A stretch of 64,000 nt of DNA from Helicoverpa zea (lineage: Eukaryota; Arthropoda; Insecta; Lepidoptera; Noctuidae), in contig NC_061463.1 of NCBI RefSeq assembly GCF_022581195.2, positions 1,860,001-1,924,000 on the forward strand, read 5' to 3'. Below the pieces are notes generated by a model. It saw only the letters and a list, made by a program, of their open reading frames with translations. It had not been told where the DNA came from and did not search any database. Below, one piece after another: positions 59,191-64,000 of this stretch (position 1 is its first letter; every line of letters begins with the position of its first letter). The position numbers were made by a program, and so were the translations under genes.

Positions 59191-62100
59191 CCGTCGTAGC
59201 TTGTCGTAGCAAAATCGTGGCTAGTAACGAAAGACTATTAAAGAAAAACTCGTCTAGCCAGCTGGACCACTGGAACAACAAAACAGCTAGCTATTGATAA
59301 AGTTAACAAAGCAACTCTTTTGCATACAAAAAAGTAAATTAAACCTAATAGTTGTACCCAGCAGAGTGTACACTATAATTTATATTGAAGAGTCTTATAA
59401 AAAGCCGTCATTACTTCGTCCATCCGAGACTATAAGTGACAGTTAGCTTGGAACTCTATAGTCTATTGTAATCAGGCTAGATAATGAGTTATTTTGTCAT
59501 TTAGAAAAAGAAAACCTGTTATTTGTGTCTATGGAGTAATAGTGTGAAGACTTTACTGTTTTGCGGTGAAGGCCGATGTGACATAATTTGAAACATTATG
59601 AGGCCAAATGAGACTTGATTGTCCCCATATGTAGGTACCTAGCTTTATATTTTTTACTTTTGCACTAATATTTAAAAAAGTTCGTATATTATCTCAGAAC
59701 TCTAGAATTAATATTTTTAAAACACAACATTTTTCAGTGGTAAGTCATACGATTTTAGAAGCATGATCGATGCCAACTGCGATATTTGAATTTGGCTAAA
59801 ATATTTAAGACGCCATTCAAAAAAAACCTCTTTGTTTACGTTTTTAAAACAATAATCACGTGGCTATGGAAAATGTCGTGGGAAATATAATATGGGGACA
59901 CATGCTAAATTCATAGTCTGGTTGTTAATTTCCGCTAAAGATAAGATAATCTAAACTATGGATAGTTAAATAAAGGATAATGTTACCATCACGTTTTTAT
60001 ACAACAACTTATTACCATGGCAACTGTAATTTATAATCTTTAATTTCGCAATTATAAATTCTGAATAGGTACTTACTGATTATGAATTTTGATACTGAAA
60101 AATTGCTATTGTAACTGCTACTACTACTATTTTTGTAGCTTCTCGTAGGTTCATTAATGGTCGCGACACAATTATATGCCTATACTTTTCTTAACTGAAG
60201 TCATTAATTATGGTATTTTTAACTTTCGTATTGTAGTAATTGCTAAACTCTTTTCGTTTTAAAAGGACCCGGTTTTGTTTTTTGTTTAGCTTTTTAACTT
60301 TGAGCATGAGCAGAATATTAATTTCATTTATCAGTCGTAATCAAGCGCGTTCACGCAACATCTGTGAATCTTTCACACCCTTAATTCCTCAACATATGGG
60401 GCAGATTGTAACCCACCACAGTTAACATACCTCCACGTAAATTCCATAAAATTAATTGGCATTATTGCCTTTTTTCTCAGTAATAATAGTCCGATGGTAT
60501 CAGGGTCCGTTATCTCAGCATGCCATAAATCAGGCGGGGCTGCAAATTTAGCTGTTCGCAGAACTACCCATTGTGGTGGATGATCGATAGCCACCACGGG
60601 GCCACTCGGAACTTATGCTGGATTTCCCATTCTGAACACCTAATCAAGTTGTTTGTGGTCGTTTTCTTAAGCTGCGTTGACTTAAACGTTTCGTAGGAAT
60701 GTCGTGTTTCTGTTGTTTCCAGCAATAAATATTGTAATTCGTGTTTAGTAGTCTGTTAACAAATGGTAATATTTCTCTGTGATGATAAATAATGAATGAA
60801 TCAACGCCATTGGGATACTGTTAGTAATTGTATGGAATATGCCTACACAATGCTTTATTTTCGTGGATAAAATGTAAATTGCTTACCTTACCTACCGAGC
60901 TTAATTTATTGAGCGTTGTTCTCTCTTCAAGTAATACAATTAAAGCATTATGATCGATTGTTCATCCAAACTTAGCCATCGCGGTATTCACGGAAACTGC
61001 TTTACCAGACCTCAGCTATGTCATTCCAACTCAATACAAAATAAAAGAGTCATTTGTTTTTTATTCGTTGTACGCACAACAAGTCGTTCCCTAGTAACAG
61101 CAGTTCCGTAAAAAGTTAAACAATGCAGCAGATTTTATCGAGTGTCACCCTATGCAGCGTGCCGTAGCTAGCTATCTGTCGGATAACGGCTAGCCGGCTA
61201 ATAGCTACATGATACCGCCGCACGTCTGCCTTTGTGGACGTGCCAATTTACAATGGCTGTTGTATCAAGGGTGCGATGTTCAGTTTTTCCAGCAAGTGGG
61301 TTAACGGGCGAGTCTAGTACATTTTTCACCTTGTTTGCCGGAATTTTACTTCTTTTCTTTTCGGCACGGAGTACACAGGGCATGGTAAAGTGTCATCAGC
61401 AAGGGGGGTCTTTACTACAGTATAATTATAATGCTGTCTTTTATCGAAGAAAGCTAATTACTTAATTAAAATTTTATCATCTTGCTTATCGACTCTACAA
61501 AATAATTCTAATAAATAACCCCAGATAAGTCCATGATTTGATTGTATTTGCGAGCGTGTCAGATATTTCGCTAGTAGGTACACACAGAGTCGCGGTTATC
61601 CGCAGTGTAGCTAGGCGCGGCATGCACGGGGAGGGGCGCAGATAAGTATCAGATGCATTGTTTCCCTTTCGAACTGTCACTTAGGGGTAGCACTAACGGT
61701 TTTTGCACGATATCGCACCGTGTGCGAAATTTAACCAAACCGTTCCCGTAGTCCGCGGTAACATTCCAATTTGAATAACGTCTGTTTATCGTTACGTTGA
61801 CATCGACAACTGTTGAGCAATCAAGCTATTGTATTACCTTTCTCTACTTATTGTCACTTGAGCCAACTACTTATTCCCAGGATTTCACTATAAATTACGT
61901 GCTTGTACTTCGTTGAACCTTCCGCTGACCGCTCGAAGGAACACGAACTATTATGTCATCATTAACTATTTGTAAAAGTTCATTGTCAGCACTATCGTAC
62001 CTTATTTTTCCTTGACAAGGTAATGAATAATGTATTCATTGATGATATAAAAGCTCATTGCTTGTAGCTCGAAGCTCACCCGCCTACCAAGAATTCCTCG

Positions 62101-64000
62101 CGTCATCGGCCACTGTGTAATTCCTATGTTTCCATTGATTGCTGATGGGAGAATTACGCCGTGACTACCAACAAATTACAATATTGTGTCGATAACTTTG
62201 TTTGTTTATTGTGCTTATTGATCGATGTTTGTCAGCGCAGATAGATTGATTAGGCACTAATGGTTTTACTGTTTATTCTTTGTATGTCTTATTGATTCTT
62301 GTCTGTGCCTTTAGGTCTATACGCTATTGTGAATTTGTGATATCTATAAAAGGCCCCGAAAATATATGACATGTTTGATTGGCAAAACACTTATGCTTTC
62401 CTTGTCATATCGGTGGCTGATTGAATTCGCTCACATGACGTTCATTTGATGATATATTGCGCCATCAAATCGTATGCTGCTAGCCCTATCACAATTTACT
62501 TGAAGTACTCACAATTTTCCCCTTGTTCAGTTTGTCGTGTGTGAATGGAAATGCGATCTCCTTCTATGGGGTGAATAAATTCCATAGATCTTTGGCCAAC
62601 GTACTTTTAACGGTTCCCTAAGTATTATTGCGTGTTTTTGTTATGAAAATGATGTGGTATGAGTTATTTTTCTGGGTGAACATGGAATTGTTCACTGGGC
62701 TAAGGCTTTTGTTGAAATATAATTGAGGCATTCATTGGTGAAATATTGTTTACGGTAATTTTTATTTATGTGACTGGCTTCAAAGTAGGGAATGTGAAGG
62801 AATTCTTATAATCGTTTCGATTGGAGACTGCCTAATCAACAAAGTTATATCTGAACCGTTATACATATATGCAGTTTTATCTATCCATATTTTTCTGCCT
62901 GCCTACCTCTGGGACCGTTCATTAAGTACATTTTCCACTACACAGAATACACATTTCTATCTGTACGCTATTATAATTTGATCTGGACATGTGACAGGAG
63001 AGGGGTCGGCTGATGTGTGCGCTATTTTAGTGGCCCACTCGATGTACAAACACACAAAATGTAGCCCCGGGCGTACGATATTTATTTATTTACAAATGCC
63101 GTAGCCAGTAATAAAAACATCGTAAACATTCTTGCGTGTCTATTGTTAAAGAAATAGCAACGTTTTTACTTCTCCACGGAAACGTACACTCGGATACATT
63201 AATATGTAGGATTTTGCTTGGCCATAAATCTGGTAAGCCGATATCTAGGCAATCTATTAACAGCTGTTCAGTGAAGCACATAGGTTTTGACAACTGAACT
63301 CGCTTGATCTCGCACGGCATTGTTTTTGCACAATTTCTTTGCCAACGTCTGCGGTATAATTAAAGATTATGCTCGTACAATGCGGTAATCTCGCTCTATT
63401 ATTCAGCAATATATGCGAGCTTCAATCGGAATCGCTGTATTATTGAAATCTATTTTTTAAAGTTTCAATATTACTCGGAATAAGTTATTGGTTTCTGGCG
63501 TTTCTTTGATTGGGTTTTACAGTTTTTCAATGTCTAGGAAGCGGTGTTAGGCGTGAAATACACTAGTAACGTAATGACGCATGGCGTAGTAACCTTATCT
63601 GTATTTACAAATACATTTACATTGTTACCGTACTATAAGCTACGTGTGTAAATCGGTTCGAAACACGTGTAGCCTAGGAATACTACAACAATACTATTTG
63701 GCGGGTTGCTTCGTCGTGTGAGAACTTCGTTTAAAATCATTTAAACTTTGATTAAACGAACGTTGAGCTGAGCGAGCCTTTTGTCTTCTGCGCATACAAT
63801 ATATTGAGTAACACGAGATTGCTTTTACTCACAAATTCGTACAAGTGAATTTAAGTTATGCTACAGAAACTTTGTGATAATGTATATTATGTGTTATGAT
63901 TATGACTTAGATTGCTGAGGCTGCTTTATTTTATGAAAGAGAAAACCAATTGAGGTGTACGTCACAACTACGATTTTACTTAAACAGGTACATTTATGCC
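59191..64000. other. Non-coding to window end; one weak minus-strand exon candidate
   Basis: At 60431-60600 (minus strand) an open frame with protein-like composition (PPQWVVLRTAKFAAPPDLWH) runs into a good donor (GGAG|GTATGT). It has no ATG and no convincing acceptor. Nothing else is supported. Confidence 0.3.

Noticed and set aside
60431..60600. Protein-like minus-strand frame running into a GTATGT donor
   Set aside because: No ATG, no acceptor with a pyrimidine tract and no recognisable family. Kept only as a remark in the region entry.

Overview
This is a 64 kb piece of nuclear DNA from an insect, almost certainly a moth or butterfly (Lepidoptera, possibly Noctuidae). It is AT-rich, gene-poor and made up mostly of intron-like or intergenic sequence. 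The taxon call rests on short introns (77-78 bp) in a zucchini/PLD6 gene and on many relics of dispersed families I recognise from lepidopteran genomes: RTE-type LINE 3' ends, the 'GTGTCAGACTCTTACTGAC' repeat, and the 'AGTTTCGGAGCC...(CAAA)n' repeat.

1-1.7 kb: a 5'-truncated LINE (minus strand), then a coding exon of an unrecognised acidic protein (minus strand, ATG at 1609, clean GTAAGT donor). 2.0-3.6 kb: a 1.56 kb DNA-transposon-like element with terminal inverted repeats and a TA duplication. It carries a GC-rich palindromic repeat and a minisatellite crowded with nuclear-receptor half-sites (TCAAGGTCA). 4.0-4.9 kb: zuc, the mitochondrial HKD-family nuclease of piRNA biogenesis, with an intact HKD motif, two clear exons and a possible third. 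5.6-7.3 kb: a possible promoter, a small spliced ORF, and five CTCF-like 'CTAGATGGCG' motifs within 200 bp.

7.3-64 kb: no confident protein-coding gene. The landmarks are transposable elements and a few orphan splice-site pairs. The most striking is a 2.08 kb foldback element (35635-37710): 7-bp target duplication, long inverted arms, and eight 21-nt hairpins placed at an exact 151-nt period within each arm. Next is a 1.27 kb TTAA-flanked element (46286-47551) holding a second copy of the GC-rich palindrome and a small LINE insertion bounded by a 15-bp duplication. Short LINE tails with target duplications lie at 29.7 and 56.1 kb, and a piggyBac transposase relic at 30.4 kb. Strong acceptor/donor pairs on the plus strand at 55.3 and 58.4 kb, and an acceptor abutting a donor at 41.33 kb, fit small or non-coding exons of a long gene, but this is inference.

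The first gene and zuc are head to head, so the transposon between them occupies their shared upstream region; whether it regulates either cannot be told from sequence alone. All splice calls are by eye, without transcript support.
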